Part shown: positions 62,446-64,000 of the stretch, piece after piece
Numbering within the stretch: the stretch's first letter is position 1
Layout: each line of letters begins with the position of its first letter
From: Xylanibacter rarus
GTDB taxonomy: Bacteria > Bacteroidota > Bacteroidia > Bacteroidales > Bacteroidaceae
NCBI RefSeq assembly: GCF_001275135.1
Contig: NZ_LFQU01000003.1
Location: forward strand, 1-64,000
Length of the DNA: 64,000 nt
Reading direction: 5' to 3'
Notes under the pieces: model-generated
Told to the model about the DNA's origin: nothing
The model's input: only the letters and a program-made list of their open reading frames with translations
The model's database searches: none
Made by a program: the position numbers and the translations under genes

Positions 62446-63254
62446 AATTGTCTGTTGTTGAAAAATTGGGATGAAACTGTAAGGTAGAACGACAGCTCAA
62501 TAAGCAGAAACATCGCTCCGCAGCAGTCGCCCGTATATCCTCTCAGCCTACGCCAAATTAAGAGATAAAGAAAATACATAACAAGGCCGGGAATGAATAT
62601 TATCAAGTCCCAGCGAACAAGTCCCCAGCATGTAAGCACGAGTGGAGCTAGCGGCGCCATGCCTTGAATAAACAGGCTTATGCCAGCCTTAATGTTCATT
62701 TTGCGGTAAACAACGTGTGCTTTCGACTCTTCTTCCGTCCGGGCATACGGCATCATCATTATAATCTGCCCTGCAAGCATCTTGCTGTAAGGGTCGGCTG
62801 CTAATACTGTCAGTGCAGCCAGTTTCGCCGGCATGGCCGTAAGTGCGAAGAAGAGAATCAGCAGATACATCACAATTCCAACTACGCCGAAGGTACCCGT
62901 GCGCGAGTCTTTCATTATGTCTAGAATGCGTTGTCTGTTGTTTCCGCCACCGCCAAAACCGTCGAAAAAGTCGGTAAGACCATCTTCATGTAAGGCTCCC
63001 GTTATCAGAAGTCTTGCCACGATAGCCATAAGTACGGCTATTGTATGCGGCAGAATCATTCCGCCAAAATAAATTACGGCAGCCATGATTCCGCCTGTAA
63101 GCCATCCTGTCAGCGGCCAGTGCTCAACCACAGTGCGGTAGCTTTCCTTAGGAGGTTCGTGCAGTCGCCAAAAAGGCAGTCTTGTAAAGAAGATAAACGA
63201 CGCCCATATGTTGTCGTACCATTTAGAAGTATTTAGTAATATTCGCATTGTCAA
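62427..63254 (-). CDS. cobS: Adenosylcobinamide-GDP ribazoletransferase
   Basis: Joins adenosylcobinamide-GDP and alpha-ribazole to make cobalamin at the inner membrane. 275 residues (ATG 63254; 63248 is an alternative). T-R-L-P-F-W near residue 24, G-A-L-H-E-D-G-L-T-D-F-F-D-G-F-G-G-G (catalytic acidic loop) and D-S-R-T-G-T-F-G-V-V-G are all intact; about six membrane helices. It overlaps both neighbours. Confidence 0.95.
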   Translation of the reverse strand: MTMRILLNTSKWYDNIWASFIFFTRLPFWRLHEPPKESYRTVVEHWPLTGWLTGGIMAAVIYFGGMILPHTIAVLMAIVARLLITGALHEDGLTDFFDGFGGGGNNRQRILDIMKDSRTGTFGVVGIVMYLLILFFALTAMPAKLAALTVLAADPYSKMLAGQIIMMMPYARTEEESKAHVVYRKMNIKAGISLFIQGMAPLAPLVLTCWGLVRWDLIIFIPGLVMYFLYLLIWRRLRGYTGDCCGAMFLLIELSFYLTVSSQFFNNRQLWTLFS

Positions 63255-64000
63255 AGTTGTTCATTTCGTTAATCATTCTGACAGAGCTGTCTATAATAGG
63301 GAAGGCACACAGCGCGCCTGTACCTTCGCCAAGCCTTAGTCCCAGGCTCAACAGCGGCTTTGCGCCAAGAAGTTCAAGCATCTTTCGGTGTCCTGTTTCG
63401 TCGCCCTTATGTCCGAAAATCATATAATTCTTTACCTCAGGGTAAAGCATGCTGGCTGCCAGAGCGCATGCTGTCATGATAAATCCGTCAACCATTATGA
63501 TAATGTGACGTTCTGCCGCACGCAGCATGGCACCTATTGTGCTCACCATCTCGAAACCGCCAAAGCAGCGTATTATAGTAGTCGGGTCGGGTGTGTTGCC
63601 GTGCCGGTTTCTGAAGTTTCTCACTGCGTCTGCCAAAACCTCATATTTATGTCTTATTCCCGGCGAGTCGAGTCCTGCGCCGGCACCAACGCACTCTTCA
63701 AGCTCAATGTTGCCAAACAGACTCATCCATACGCTTGAAGGTGATGTGTTTGCTATGCCCATTTCGCCAAGGCATATAATATTGCAGCCGTTGTCTGCCA
63801 CGCACTTGTCAACCATTTCGCAGCCTATGTTTATGGCCTGCTCAAACTGTTCTTCAGTCATGGCGTCCTCGTATCTGAAATTGGCTGTTCCGTTGGCAAT
63901 CTTGCGGTTGATTATCTCCTTATATTCCGTCAGGTCATGGTCTACGCCCGTGTCAACAAGATAAAGTCTGAAGCCATGCTGGCGGCAAAACATGTTGACA
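63223..64000 (-). CDS. cobT: Nicotinate-nucleotide-dimethylbenzimidazole phosphoribosyltransferase, partial
   Basis: Makes alpha-ribazole phosphate from DMB and nicotinate mononucleotide. The N-terminal part is beyond the window; about 258 codons are visible and the frame is open to the edge. V-D-T-G-V-D-H-D, G-E-M-G-I-A-N-T-S-P-S-S, F-G-G-F-E-M and the C-terminal R-L-G-E-G-T-G-A with the catalytic Glu are visible. Gene order cobT-cobS-cobC gives lower-ligand assembly for B12. Confidence 0.94.
   Translation of the reverse strand, partial: VNMFCRQHGFRLYLVDTGVDHDLTEYKEIINRKIANGTANFRYEDAMTEEQFEQAINIGCEMVDKCVADNGCNIICLGEMGIANTSPSSVWMSLFGNIELEECVGAGAGLDSPGIRHKYEVLADAVRNFRNRHGNTPDPTTIIRCFGGFEMVSTIGAMLRAAERHIIIMVDGFIMTACALAASMLYPEVKNYMIFGHKGDETGHRKMLELLGAKPLLSLGLRLGEGTGALCAFPIIDSSVRMINEMNNFDNANITKYF

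Overview
The window is a chromosomal segment of a Bacteroidota bacterium, most likely Bacteroidales and Prevotellaceae-like (genus not resolved). The case rests on three kinds of evidence. First, promoters follow the phylum pattern TTTG-N19-21-TAnnTTTG, and Shine-Dalgarno sequences are nearly absent. Second, two secreted proteins end in type IX secretion (T9SS) sorting domains, and several lipoproteins carry Bacteroidota-style signals. Third, the gene content fits: agmatine deiminase/AguB, Nif3 with a zinc-ribbon protein, flavodoxin with DUF2023, a Kor/Vor-type 2-oxoacid:ferredoxin oxidoreductase, and a pheA-aminotransferase-DAHPS/chorismate mutase-tyrA operon. I see no rRNA, tRNA, CRISPR array, integrase or transposase gene.

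Layout. 1-3.4 kb: end of dxs, a ZIP metal transporter and the agmatine-to-putrescine genes aguA/aguB. 3.5-10.1 kb: an isolated 34-codon gene, a secreted nuclease, a membrane-spanning TPR/HTH regulator, two outer-membrane barrel genes with the remnant of a third, and nhaC. 10.4-13.4 kb: nif3, a zinc-ribbon coiled-coil gene and a frameshifted MFS sugar transporter. 13.6-18.8 kb: a thiamin operon (thiD, thiE, thiC, THI4-type thiazole synthase) under a TPP riboswitch, then a second ThiE/TenI-like gene. 19.4-26.3 kb: a secreted metallophosphoesterase, a TonB-type outer-membrane protein, an unusual DprA-like/GGR-repeat/PUR-domain protein and a TerB-DnaJ protein. 26.5-31.4 kb: an HsdR-N-like protein, holA, an XRE regulator behind a very AT-rich tract, and pyrK-pyrD. 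31.4-35.6 kb: a MITE-like element, a frameshifted TraB-family gene, a candidate small RNA, aroC and a metal-binding SlyD-like isomerase. 36-43.5 kb: a small exported protein, flavodoxin/DUF2023, NfeD with SPFH, a divergent epimerase-fold gene with an SDR, and a secreted endonuclease. 43.6-49.4 kb: a rhodanese lipoprotein, an EEP-family protein and the aromatic amino-acid operon with a Phe/Tyr leader-peptide attenuator. 49.5-55.7 kb: TPR protein, outer-membrane protein, AT-rich PD-(D/E)XK nuclease, copper ATPase and its HMA-AraC regulator. 56-61.6 kb: ffh, folD, a 59-residue TPR protein and the four-gene korDABC set. 61.9-64 kb: the cobC-cobS-cobT end of a cobalamin operon.

How the parts connect. 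Thiamin synthesis feeds TPP to Dxs and KorB. The aromatic operon, together with aroC, makes Phe and Tyr, and its leader peptide allows ribosome-stall control. The copper pump pairs with a regulator carrying the same type of metal-binding fold. The flavodoxin operon carries a tandem operator-like repeat at its promoter.

The strongest new observations are: the pheA attenuator (26-codon leader with an eight-codon Phe/Tyr run and mutually exclusive hairpins); the DprA-like/GGR/PUR fusion; a well-formed small-RNA transcription unit between aroC and the TraB gene; an isolated 34-codon gene; a MITE-like element with a diverged relative; and a THI4 enzyme whose sulfur-donor cysteine appears to be absent.
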